Source: Halobacteria archaeon HArc-gm2 (GTDB lineage Archaea; Halobacteriota; Halobacteria; Halobacteriales; Haloarculaceae). From it: DNA of 64,000 bases. Positions 18,279-26,650 of the stretch are shown here, piece by piece. Both the position numbers and the translations under genes were made by a program. Location of the stretch: positions 1 to 64,000 of the forward strand of contig JAOPKE010000005.1 of assembly GCA_025517465.1 (NCBI GenBank), written 5' to 3'. Numbering within the stretch: the first letter of the stretch is position 1; each line of letters starts with the position of its first letter. The notes below the pieces were generated by a model that saw only the letters and a program-made list of their open reading frames with translations, made no database searches and was not told the DNA's origin.

Positions 18279-18705
18279 TTACTTGCCTTCGAGTACCGGA
18301 CCGGCGTACCTTAACTTTATGATGCCTCGCTCGCACCACGCCGACGCCGCGCCTTCCCGCGGATCGGATAACACGCATACGTCTGTTATCGACAGATAGG
18401 CTTCCCCGCTCGCGACCGAGAGCGGACTGCCGACTATCGTGATAGATTTATGTCTATTATGGAGTTACATTTGATTGCTGTCTGAATTAGCGTCCCGCCC
18501 GACGACGTCGATCACGATCGACGGTGATGTACTGGATCGGTCCGACTGTCGAAAATTCGGCCGGTACTTCCGCGATTCGGGCGACCCACACGTTCTCCGA
18601 GCCGTCGATACTGGGGGAGTCACCGACCACTCCCGCCATCTATACCAACTAGATCTAATACTACAAAATATTACGTTTACCGGATCTGCGCCGTCCGGAA
18701 CGGGG
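18279..18705. other. Intergenic region with AT-rich patches, no credible gene
   Basis: The part next to the rdfA-type gene holds its probable TATA element (CATAAAG on the minus strand near 18315). AT-rich patches at 18440-18475 and 18640-18690 stand out; the second lies just downstream of the hsp20 stop and may serve as its terminator. No convincing coding frame was found on either strand. Confidence 0.4.
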
Positions 18706-19140
18706 TCACTCGATGTCGATGGAGTGGCCCGTCGAGTCGGGAGCGACCTTCGGGATAGTCACCGAGAGGACGCCCTGTTCGAGCGTGGCCGTGACGTCGT
18801 CGGCGTCGACGGGTTCGGGCAGGCGGACGCGACGCGAGATGGACTCGCTGGTCCGCTCCTGGTGGACGAACTCCCCGTCCTCGGTCGATACTTCGTCGCT
18901 CCGGGTCGCGTCGAGGTGGAGGGTCTGGTCCACGACGCGGACGTCGACGTCGTCGGGTTCGAACCCCGGGAGGTCCGCCCGCACGTCGAACGCGTCGCCG
19001 CGGTCGACCACGTCGATGGAGGAGGCGCCGGAGAGTTGCTGGGGATTCAGCCCACCCCACTGCCGAGAGGCGTCCTCGAACTGCTCGCCCATCTGGTCAA
19101 TGAGTCGCTCGATCTCGTCGAACGGCGTGCGTCGAGACAT
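18706..19140 (-). CDS. Hsp20/alpha-crystallin family small heat-shock protein
   Basis: The 144-residue protein has a short variable N-terminus (FDEIERLIDQMGEQFED) and a full alpha-crystallin domain from about residue 42, with ADLPGFEPDDVDVRVVDQTLHLDATR and VRLPEPVDADDVTATLEQGVLSVTIPK. It ends SIDIE, resembling the I-x-I tail that docks between subunits. Small heat-shock proteins are ATP-independent holdases that form oligomers in the cytoplasm. It stands alone, with several hundred bases free on each side. I saw no clear heat-shock operator. Confidence 0.9.
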   Translation of the reverse strand: MSRRTPFDEIERLIDQMGEQFEDASRQWGGLNPQQLSGASSIDVVDRGDAFDVRADLPGFEPDDVDVRVVDQTLHLDATRSDEVSTEDGEFVHQERTSESISRRVRLPEPVDADDVTATLEQGVLSVTIPKVAPDSTGHSIDIE

Positions 19141-19470
19141 ACCCGTACTCGGACCCGGTCGACCTTTGTTACGTCGTCGTTACGCGATGTTCCGACCGTC
19201 CGTCCGCCCGTCTCTGTCACGAGCGAGCGTCCGCCGTGGAGAGCCGACGACCGCCCGAGAACGGACTCCACCGGGCCGGTCGCGACGGGCAAAGCACGTG
19301 TTACTCCCTGACAAGCAGGGCTGAACCTCGGCACGGCGACAGGGCGGGCACGGGTCTGGCCGTCCGGTCCCTCGCTGCTCCCACTGTCAGGTCGACCGCC
19401 CGCCGCGGACAGGTGACTTCGACGTCACTGGCCCGTTTTTCCGTCTCGGGAGCGTAGACGAGACCGACCA
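19141..19470. other. Intergenic region between divergent hsp20 and VOC genes
   Basis: About 330 bp with high GC. A TTTTT run near 19435 precedes the VOC gene by about 30 bases, but no good TATA box is visible. No coding frame with support. Confidence 0.35.
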
Positions 19471-20100
19471 ATGACAACAGACCCATCGACGGACGAGGCG
19501 CCGGTCACCGCGACGCCCCCCGAGTCGGCGTTCCGGACGACCGGACTCGACCACGTCACGCTCATCGGCAGCAACGAGGCGGAGACCATCGAGTTCTACC
19601 GCGACGTCCTCGGCATGCCGCTGGTGCTCCGCCAGCCGAATCTCGACCAGCCGGAGGTCACCCACCTCTTCTTCGACACCGGCGACGGTCGCATCCTCAC
19701 GTTCTTCGTGGAGGACGATCGGGACTCCAGCCGCCAGCCGCTCCGGACTCCCATCGGCGGCGTCCACCACGTCGCCTTCACGGTCGACCCCGAGCGCTTC
19801 GACGAGGTGAAATCGGGGCTCTCCGAGAACGGCTACCAGTTCAACGAGTTCGACCGCGGCATCTTCCACTCGCTGTACACCCGCGACCACAACGGCCTCA
19901 CTCTCGAGTTCGCCACCGACAAGTACGAGATCCCGGACGACCGCCGCGGGGAAGTGCTCGCGCTCGCCCAGGCAAAGCGGGTCGAAGACGGCGCGGAGTA
20001 CGCCGAGGCCGAGCACCTCGAAGCCGCGCTGGACGAACTCGGCCTGGATAGCGAGGCGGTCGACCTCGGCGATGCCGCGACGGGCGCGGGGGTGGAGTGA
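19471..20100 (+). CDS. VOC-superfamily (glyoxalase/extradiol dioxygenase-like) protein, MhqO type
   Basis: A 209-residue protein with paired beta-alpha-beta-beta-beta modules of the vicinal oxygen chelate fold: TGLDHVTLIGSNEAETIEFYRDVLGMPL (about 23-50) and GGVHHVAFTVD (about 93-103). Candidate metal ligands are His in GLDHV and GVHHV and Glu in GLTLEFATD. It is shorter than two-repeat MhqO dioxygenases and may be half-size. It is followed after one base by a carboxylesterase gene, the same order as mhqO-mhqD in Bacillus, where the pair detoxifies quinones and catechols. That role is inferred from gene order; the family alone does not give the substrate. Confidence 0.82.
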   Translation: MTTDPSTDEAPVTATPPESAFRTTGLDHVTLIGSNEAETIEFYRDVLGMPLVLRQPNLDQPEVTHLFFDTGDGRILTFFVEDDRDSSRQPLRTPIGGVHHVAFTVDPERFDEVKSGLSENGYQFNEFDRGIFHSLYTRDHNGLTLEFATDKYEIPDDRRGEVLALAQAKRVEDGAEYAEAEHLEAALDELGLDSEAVDLGDAATGAGVE

Positions 20101-20101
20101 G

Positions 20102-20749
20102 ATGAGCGACGCCATCCACGCCGACCAGCCGACCCGGACCGCCGGAGCCACGCTGGAGGACGCCGACGCCGCCGTGGTCATGTTCCACGGCCGCGGCGCG
20201 ACGGGCCAGAGCGTCCTCTCGTTCGCCGACGAGTTCGACCACGACGGCGTCGCCTACGTCGCCCCCCAGGCCGCCCGCAACACCTGGTACCCCCAGTCGT
20301 TCATGGCGCCGATGGAGCAGAACGAACCGTGGCTCTCCGCGGCGCTGGACCGGGCCGACCAGGCCGTCGCCGACGTGGAGGACGCGGGCATCCCGGCCGA
20401 GAACATCGTCCTGCTCGGGTTCTCCCAGGGCGCCTGTCTGGCCTCGGAGACGATGGCGCGTAACGCCCGTCGCTACGGCGGCCTGGCCGCCCTCTCCGGC
20501 GGCCTCATCGGCCCCGAGGGGACCCCCCGCGAGTACGAGGGCTCGCTCGACGAAACCCCGGTGTTCATCGGCTGCAGCGACCAGGACCCGCACATCCCGC
20601 TGGAGCGCGTCCACGAGACGGCCGAGGTGCTCGAGGACCTCGACGGCGACGTCGACGAGCGCATCTACGAGGGGATGGGTCACACCGTCAACGAGGACGA
20701 ACTGGCGGCCGTGGACGAGATGATCGGTCCGCTGGGAGAGTCAGTCTGA
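20102..20749 (+). CDS. Phospholipase/carboxylesterase family alpha/beta hydrolase, MhqD type
   Basis: The 215-residue hydrolase shows MFHGRGATGQS (oxyanion region, near residue 24), the nucleophile elbow GFSQGA (about residue 105), a catalytic Asp in IGCSDQDPHIP and the His in YEGMGHTVN near the end, so the triad is complete. The family hydrolyses short-chain esters in the cytoplasm. Its ATG lies one base after the stop of the VOC gene, so the two are translated together. The pairing recalls mhqO-mhqD quinone-detoxification operons; the true ester is not evident. Confidence 0.85.
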   Translation: MSDAIHADQPTRTAGATLEDADAAVVMFHGRGATGQSVLSFADEFDHDGVAYVAPQAARNTWYPQSFMAPMEQNEPWLSAALDRADQAVADVEDAGIPAENIVLLGFSQGACLASETMARNARRYGGLAALSGGLIGPEGTPREYEGSLDETPVFIGCSDQDPHIPLERVHETAEVLEDLDGDVDERIYEGMGHTVNEDELAAVDEMIGPLGESV

Positions 20750-20967
20750 ACCTCTCTTCGCTGCGCTTCTGCGAAACTCCGTGCCCGCTTCGAACCGCTC
20801 TCTCCCGTCTTTGATCCGGGAGGTGTCGGTCACGCAGGTACCGGAGACGCGGTCAATCGCTCTGACGACTATCGGATTCGACCCGCCGAATCCAGGGAAT
20901 CGTTCACAGCAACTGCCGTATCGTGCACTACACCTCCTGAACCGGGAATGGCCGGCGACCGACACGC

Positions 20968-21138
20968 TCAATCCTCGTTCGCATTCGAAACGTCCTGCCA
21001 CGACGACTCGCCGAAGAACGACTGAAGCGCCACGAGCACTCCCACGTACGTCCCGAAGGCGATGATCAAGACGGGGACCACGATCGCCAGCACTAAACTA
21101 CCTAGCGGGTTCATTCCGGCCAGCTGGAGGGGCGTCAT
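20968..21138 (-). CDS. Small single-span membrane protein
   Basis: An ATG at 21138 gives 56 residues: a short N-terminus, one strongly hydrophobic helix (about residues 12-36, LVLAIVVPVLIIAFGTYVGVL) and a polar acidic C-terminus ending SNANED. A TATA-like TATTAA about 30 bases upstream on the minus strand supports this start and a leaderless mRNA. No family is recognised. It may be a microprotein that modulates a membrane complex, but neighbours give no hint. Confidence 0.55.
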   Translation of the reverse strand: MTPLQLAGMNPLGSLVLAIVVPVLIIAFGTYVGVLVALQSFFGESSWQDVSNANED

Positions 21139-21552
21139 GCCAGACGGTAGATTCCTCTCCCTGGTTAATATTGTCGATACTGTGCACAAATGACGTGCGT
21201 CTGAGGCTTCCCAGGTCGCTCTCGGAAGCCGGTCTGCAACACGCGAAACGAACCCGTTCGGGCGGGATCAATAGTACTCCGGATCCCTCGTAGCAAACGA
21301 CTCTACCCAGGTTTCCGTCTCCTCACTTGCACGTCCCCGAGAGGTGAACTATCGCTGTCACCGCCACCGAGTCACCAAAGGCTGTCGCGATCCATCGGTC
21401 CCGTCCCGTCTCTTTTCGCAGCTGCTGGAAAACTGAAATGGACGGACACCGACTGACGGCGCCCGGGGATGTGGCAGCCGATGGTTGTAGCAGCCGATAG
21501 TTCGTGGGCCGGGAGCGACCCGTCCGATACTGCTCGATTCTCCACTCGCCGG
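21139..21552. other. Intergenic gap with no gene seen
   Basis: About 410 bp of lower GC than the flanking genes. It holds the promoter of the small membrane protein at its left end. Nothing else is supported. Confidence 0.35.
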
Positions 21553-22686
21553 CTACGAACTCTCCAGGGCGAGCGCGCCGACGTCGTCGGCGTTCCCGTC
21601 GGCCGACTCGCCGCGGTACAGCACGAGGTCGTACGTGGCGGGCGAGAGCGGCCCGTCGACGTCGGTTTCGCTGTTGATGGAGACCGTGTCACCGTCGTCG
21701 CGAACCGTCATCGTCGGGGTCGATTCGTTCCCTGCGGCAGCAGGGTCGAGCACGAAGACGACGCGGCCGTCGCCGTTCTCGTCGCGCGCGGTCGCGTTGA
21801 TCTGGTAGTTGACGTCGTCCTCGTCGCCGACGCTGAGCGTCGCGGCGTCGGCGTCGCCGACGGCGACCGGGATCTCGGCGGTCTCGTTCTGCGAGGCCAC
21901 GGGCACGTCTTCTTCCAGGCCGAACTCAGACGGCGGAGTCCCCTCTCCGGGGCCTGACGACTGTTCCTCGCAGTCGTCATCACAGGGCACGACCCGGGCG
22001 TCGACCTCGGTCAGTTCCTCCTCGTCGTGGATCACGGTCACGCTGGCGTTCAACGGCCCGGCGACCGAGTGCGTGTCCACCGTCGTGGCGAAGGTGCCGT
22101 TATCCGTAACGTTGCTGCTCTCTCGAATCAGGAACGGACGCGTTACGTTCGTCGACTCGACCAGCAGTTCCAGTTTCGTCCCCGGCTCCAGGTCGCTCTG
22201 GCCGGAAATCTTCGACGCTGTCCCCGAGACGAGGGTCAGCGTCTCGCCCTCGCGGTCCACGGTCGTTCCCGACTGTCGGTCGCCGGACTCGGTGTTCGCT
22301 TCGCAGTCGTCGTCGCAGGGGACGACCGCGACGCTCTCGCTGGCCAGAACGCTGTCGTTGTGGCGGACGGTGAGAGTAGCCGTCGCGCCCGGGGACACCG
22401 CGCCGAGATCCAGCCTGGTCGCGAACGAGCCGTTCTCGGCGACTGTCGCCTCCCTGGTCTGCAGGAAGGGGTTGCTCGCGTCGGTGGAGGTGAGGCGGAC
22501 GTCGAGGGTGGTTCCTGCGTCGAGGTCGGTCTGGCCGCTCACCGTCTGACCGGGGGCGGCCGCGAGCGTCACGTTCTCGCCGTCGTGGTCGATGGTGGTC
22601 CCGCCGCTCGAGGCGAAGGTAACGGCCGTCGCCGCGAGCGCGGCTGCGATCAGGACGGCGCCGACCACCAGCGCCAGGCGTTTCAT
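21553..22686 (-). CDS. Secreted BGTF-domain surface protein with PCxxxC modules
   Basis: The 377-residue precursor starts with a Sec-type signal peptide (MKRLALVVGAVLIAAALAA). Two similar extracellular modules follow, each opening with a DGE(N/T)(V/L)TL strand and a Q(T/S)DL(D/E)(A/P)GT segment and closing with VPCDDDCE (near residues 122 and 233). A third region ends in the haloarchaeal BGTF surface pattern. Thr-rich, acidic composition and NxT/NxS sequons fit a glycosylated cell-surface protein. There is no C-terminal membrane helix, so it may be released or held by other proteins. It is divergent from a subtilisin-like protease gene, and a longer relative lies at 24888-26531. Confidence 0.75.
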   Translation of the reverse strand: MKRLALVVGAVLIAAALAATAVTFASSGGTTIDHDGENVTLAAAPGQTVSGQTDLDAGTTLDVRLTSTDASNPFLQTREATVAENGSFATRLDLGAVSPGATATLTVRHNDSVLASESVAVVPCDDDCEANTESGDRQSGTTVDREGETLTLVSGTASKISGQSDLEPGTKLELLVESTNVTRPFLIRESSNVTDNGTFATTVDTHSVAGPLNASVTVIHDEEELTEVDARVVPCDDDCEEQSSGPGEGTPPSEFGLEEDVPVASQNETAEIPVAVGDADAATLSVGDEDDVNYQINATARDENGDGRVVFVLDPAAAGNESTPTMTVRDDGDTVSINSETDVDGPLSPATYDLVLYRGESADGNADDVGALALESS

Positions 22687-22892
22687 CCGCGCACCTCCGG
22701 GCGGCGGGTGTTCGTCGCGCGATGCGAGGCGTCAGGGCGGTCGACCGGGACGGTCCCGGCTGGAGGGGTGGCTCTCATGCCAGTCGAGGTATCGGGGCGG
22801 GAACTACTATCTTCGACGATAGGTTAAATCGAATTTTACGTGGCGTACCGCCTCCGTCAGCGTTTTTGTCCGGGTCCCCATTGGCGCGAACG

Positions 22893-24194
22893 ATGGACCC
22901 GGGAGTCGACCGGTCGCTGGCGGGCGTCGCCGTCGCCGTCCTGGCGCTCACCGCCGTCATCGGCGGTCTCGCACTCACCGCGCCGACGGCCGAGACGGAC
23001 GTGGTCGCCCGGCCCGCGGGACAGGCAGCGGATCCGGTGGCGGGCGTCGAGGCGATCCACGACGCGGGGGTGACCGGCGAGAACGTCACGGTCGGCGTCG
23101 TGGACGTGACCGGGTTCGACCCTGACCACCCGGCGCTCCGGAGCCAGGTCGCCGCCACGCGCGCCTTCGCGCCCCAGGAGACGGTCCGCAACGGTGGCCG
23201 TCACGGCCACGGCACCGCGGCGGCGTCGCTCGTGACGACGGTCGCCCCCGACGCCGACCTCTATCTGGCCTCCTTCGATACCGCCGCCCAGTACGAGTCG
23301 GCCCTCGCCTGGCTCCGGTCGGCCGACGTCGACGTCGTCGTCGCGCCGGTCTCCTTCTACGGGACTCCCGGTGACGGCTCCGCCCGGGTCGCGCAGGTCG
23401 CAGACCGGGTCGCCGCGGACGACACCGTCGTCGTCGCCCCCGCCGGGAACCTCGCGCAGGGACACTGGACCGGCCGGTACGACGCCGTCTCCGACGGCAA
23501 ACTCCGCTTCGAGGGTGGCACCCGGAACTACCTCCGGGGCAACGACTCCCGGGACCTGACCGTCTGGCTCTCCTGGGACCGATCGCGCGCGGACGAGGAC
23601 TACACCGCCGAGCTGTACCGGACGAACGGGTCGACGGCGAACCTCGTCGCGCGGTCCCGGCCCTACGAGGCCGACCACGTCCCCAACGAGCGCATCTCGG
23701 CCCGACTCGCCGGCGGGACGTACTTCCTCGTCGTCCGCGGGCCCGCGAACGCGACGGGGACGTCGCTGCGCCTCTCCTCGCCGACGCACGCGCTCCAGTA
23801 CCGGACCGAGGGGGGCAGTATCGTCGCTCCCGCGACGGCCGAGTCGGTCCTCGCCGTCGGCGCCTCGGAGTACGCGACCGGCCGGGTTGAGCCGTTCAGT
23901 TCGCGCGGACCGACCGCGGACGGCCGGCGGGGCGTCGACGTCGTCGCGCCGGACGGGTTCCGCGCCGCGAGCCGGCCGGACGGGTTCGTCGGCTCGTCGG
24001 CAGCGGCGCCGTACGTCGCGGGCATCGCAGCGCTCGTCCTGGACGCGAACCCCGACCTGGACCGCGAGGCGGTCGAACGGATCGTCGAAGCGAGTGCGAT
24101 CGACGTCGGCGAGCCGGGCCCCGATCCGGCGGCCGGCCACGGCCGCGTCGACGCCGCATCGGCCGTCGAACGGGCCCGAAACGAGACGGGTTAA
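22893..24194 (+). CDS. Secreted S8 (subtilisin-like) serine peptidase
   Basis: A 433-residue exported protease. An N-terminal hydrophobic segment (about residues 8-30) acts as signal peptide or anchor. The catalytic triad is readable: Asp71 in VGVVDVTGFDPDHP, His106 in GRHGHGTAAAS and Ser369 in GSSAAAPYVAG. The region between His and Ser (about 200-300) includes an inserted beta-rich segment. There is little room for a classic inhibitory propeptide (about residues 30-60). The start is the ATG at 22893; the frame is open further upstream but that would run through the divergent promoter. A membrane-bound winged-helix regulator follows after 68 bases. Confidence 0.88.
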   Translation: MDPGVDRSLAGVAVAVLALTAVIGGLALTAPTAETDVVARPAGQAADPVAGVEAIHDAGVTGENVTVGVVDVTGFDPDHPALRSQVAATRAFAPQETVRNGGRHGHGTAAASLVTTVAPDADLYLASFDTAAQYESALAWLRSADVDVVVAPVSFYGTPGDGSARVAQVADRVAADDTVVVAPAGNLAQGHWTGRYDAVSDGKLRFEGGTRNYLRGNDSRDLTVWLSWDRSRADEDYTAELYRTNGSTANLVARSRPYEADHVPNERISARLAGGTYFLVVRGPANATGTSLRLSSPTHALQYRTEGGSIVAPATAESVLAVGASEYATGRVEPFSSRGPTADGRRGVDVVAPDGFRAASRPDGFVGSSAAAPYVAGIAALVLDANPDLDREAVERIVEASAIDVGEPGPDPAAGHGRVDAASAVERARNETG

Positions 24195-24262
24195 AGCCAG
24201 TTTTAAGCCATGCACAGCGCTTAGTACGTCGGCCTTCGAGGAGCGAACAGACGCTGGCACGT

Positions 24263-24877
24263 ATGTCGGGACTCATCGACCGGATACAGGAGCGGACGGC
24301 GACGTCGAACGAACACGCGCGCGTCCTGGAGATGGCCGACGCGGACGCCGACGAGGTGCTGAACGCCCTCTCGTCAGACACCGCGCGGGCCACCTTCCGG
24401 ACGCTGTTCGACGACCCCGGGACCCCCTCCGAGATCGCCGACGCGGTCGACACGTCGGTCCAGAACGTCCACTACCATCTGACGAACCTGCAGGACGCCG
24501 ACCTCGTCGAACCCATCGACACCGTCTACTCCGAGAAGGGCAACGAGATGACGGTCTACGGGCCGGCCAGCGACCCGCTGGTCTTCGTCGGCGACGAGCG
24601 ACGGACGCCGGCGGTCCAGCAGTCCCTGACCGATGTCGTCGGTGGTCTCGGCGTGCTCGGCCTCGCCAGCCTGTTCGTCCAGTTCGGCGCCGAACGCCTG
24701 ATGCAACGGGCCAGCCGCGCGCCCGACGTCGTCGGCCCCGCGTCGCCGGACGCCACCGTCACGCCGCCGCGGGGCACCGTTGCCTGGGTCGTCTTCGAAG
24801 TCGTCGAACCGGGCGTCCTCTTCTTCCTCGGCTGTCTCGCCGTCGTCGGCGCGGTCGCGCTGCTACGCGCTCGCTAA
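24263..24877 (+). CDS. Winged-helix transcription regulator with C-terminal membrane helices
   Basis: The 204-residue protein has an ArsR-like winged helix (about residues 28-95: LSSDTARATFRTLFDDPGTPSEIADAVDTSVQNVHYHLTNL) and two hydrophobic segments in the C-terminal half (about 123-140 and 178-200). It would sit on the inner membrane face with the DNA-binding domain in the cytoplasm. Such regulators can couple envelope signals to transcription. It follows the S8 protease on the same strand and converges on a BGTF surface-protein gene with only 10 bases between stops. A role in controlling the neighbouring surface genes is a guess from position. Confidence 0.8.
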   Translation: MSGLIDRIQERTATSNEHARVLEMADADADEVLNALSSDTARATFRTLFDDPGTPSEIADAVDTSVQNVHYHLTNLQDADLVEPIDTVYSEKGNEMTVYGPASDPLVFVGDERRTPAVQQSLTDVVGGLGVLGLASLFVQFGAERLMQRASRAPDVVGPASPDATVTPPRGTVAWVVFEVVEPGVLFFLGCLAVVGAVALLRAR

Positions 24878-24887
24878 CGCGTCGCGA

Positions 24888-26531
24888 TTACGACCGGAAC
24901 AGGCCCAGCAGGAGGCCGACGCCGACGACGGCGAACACCGCGCCCGCGGCCAGTGCGCCGATTCCGCCGAGGTCGAGGTCCCGCCCGGTCGACCGCGAGT
25001 CTTGAAGCGTGGCGGTCCGGGTCCCGCCCGACTCGCCCTTACTGACGACGAATACGCCGACGTCTACCGCGTCGTCGGCCGAGTCGGCTCCGGCGTAGAG
25101 GTTGAGATGGTACTCCGTCTCGGGGAGCGGCCCAGACAGGGTCGGTTCGGGGTCCGTGACGGACACGTTGTCGGCCGCCGACGCGGCCTCGAGCGTCGGC
25201 CGGTCCGTCCCGGCGTTTCGCGTCCGGAAGTACAGGACGACGCGGTCGTCGCCGTCACCGTCACTGACGGTCGCGTTGATACCGTACTCGCCGTCGGGAT
25301 CCCACATCGCGATCATCGCGGAGTCGGCGTCGCCGAGTCCGATGGGGACGGTGGCCGCCTCTGTCGGACGGGTCACGACCACGTCCTTCTGGAGGGTCAG
25401 GTCGTCGGTCGGCGTCGGGGTCGGCTGCCGGAGGATGAGCGTCCCCGTGCTGTCGGGCTCACCGTCGGTCGAATCGCCGCCGTAGAGCTGCATGTCGTAG
25501 TCGGCCGGTTCGATGCTGAAGCCCAGGTCCGGTTCGGGGTCGACGACCGCCACGTCGTCGGCCTCGTCCGCGACCGAGATGGTCCGGTTGTCAGTCCCCG
25601 CAGCGGCGGCGTCGAACTCGACGACGACCCGGTTGTCACCGTTCCCGTCGCGGACCGTCGCGGCGACGACGTAGTTGACGTCAGCGCTGCCCACGACGAG
25701 CGTCGCCGCGTCGGCATCGCCGAGTCCCACGGGTATCCGTGCGGTCTCGGTCGCCGACGCCTCGACCACCGACTTGAATCCGAGTTCGTCGGCGTCGATC
25801 GTCGGTCGTGGCGACGCCGTCTCGGTGGTGGGGGCTTCACACCCGCCGTCGCAGGGGATCACCTCACCCGTGGTCTGGGTCAATTGCTCGCCCTCGTGGA
25901 GGACCGAGACTTTGAACCGGGTCCCGGGCCGGGCGTCGGTCAGGTCGAGGTGCGTCGAGAAGGTGCCGTCGTTCGAGACCAGCGTCTCCGTGGCCACGAG
26001 AAACGGCTGGTCGGCGTCCTCCGATTCAAGGCGGACGGTGACCGACGAGGCCGAGTCGAGCGACGTCGTGCCAGTGATCTCCTGGCCGGGGCCGGCCTGA
26101 AGCGTGAACTGGTCGCCGTCGCTGTCGATGGCAGCCATGGGCTTGCAACCGCCCGAGCACGGGACGGTCCGTGCGGTCGTCTCCGCCAGCACCTCGTCGT
26201 CGTGGCTGACCGCCACGGACAGGTTCGTTCCAGGACTGAGGTGGGACAGGTCGACGTAGACCGTGAACCGCCCGTTCTCGTCGACTTCTGCCGCCGGTCG
26301 CGTCAGAAACGGTGACTCCGGATCTTCTGACTGGACTAGGAGGTTGACCGTCGATCCCCGATCCAGATTCGTCTCGCCGCTAATAGCCTGTCCCTGGCCA
26401 GCTTGAAGCGTTATCTCCTCGCCGTCGTGGAAGAACGTCGCCGTCTGTGCAGCCCCAACGCCGGTCAGGACGACAGCGCCGACGATGAGAGTCGTCATCA
26501 GCAGCGCGCGTGGAGGGTATCTGCGTCGCAT
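24888..26531 (-). CDS. BGTF-domain surface protein with C-terminal membrane anchor
   Basis: The 547-residue precursor has a signal peptide (ALLMTTLIVGAVVLTGVGAAQ), two N-terminal modules closing with VPCSGGCK and IPCDGGCE, then two BGTF-type repeats (about 240-350 and 365-480, each with IPVGLGDADAATL-like and DGNGDNRVVVEF-like strands), a Thr/Pro linker and a C-terminal membrane helix (about 520-545, GGIGALAAGAVFAVVGVGLL) ending in Arg. It is plainly related to the shorter protein at 21553-22686 and keeps the same PCxxxC motifs, but adds the anchor. It should be exposed at the cell surface. Confidence 0.78.
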   Translation of the reverse strand: MRRRYPPRALLMTTLIVGAVVLTGVGAAQTATFFHDGEEITLQAGQGQAISGETNLDRGSTVNLLVQSEDPESPFLTRPAAEVDENGRFTVYVDLSHLSPGTNLSVAVSHDDEVLAETTARTVPCSGGCKPMAAIDSDGDQFTLQAGPGQEITGTTSLDSASSVTVRLESEDADQPFLVATETLVSNDGTFSTHLDLTDARPGTRFKVSVLHEGEQLTQTTGEVIPCDGGCEAPTTETASPRPTIDADELGFKSVVEASATETARIPVGLGDADAATLVVGSADVNYVVAATVRDGNGDNRVVVEFDAAAAGTDNRTISVADEADDVAVVDPEPDLGFSIEPADYDMQLYGGDSTDGEPDSTGTLILRQPTPTPTDDLTLQKDVVVTRPTEAATVPIGLGDADSAMIAMWDPDGEYGINATVSDGDGDDRVVLYFRTRNAGTDRPTLEAASAADNVSVTDPEPTLSGPLPETEYHLNLYAGADSADDAVDVGVFVVSKGESGGTRTATLQDSRSTGRDLDLGGIGALAAGAVFAVVGVGLLLGLFRS

Positions 26532-26650
26532 TTGGTCGACGTTTCCCGGCCTGTACTAAAGCCTCCCCGGTAGCTTCAATCGCGATTGAACGGATCGCTA
26601 TTGCTGCCACCACCGCAACCGATTAGCGGCGCGGGCCGCCACTGACGTCC

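Noticed and set aside
18475-19311. TTG-initiated frame upstream of and antisense to hsp20
   Set aside because: Weak start, and most of its length lies opposite the hsp20 gene; the unique N-terminal part matches nothing.
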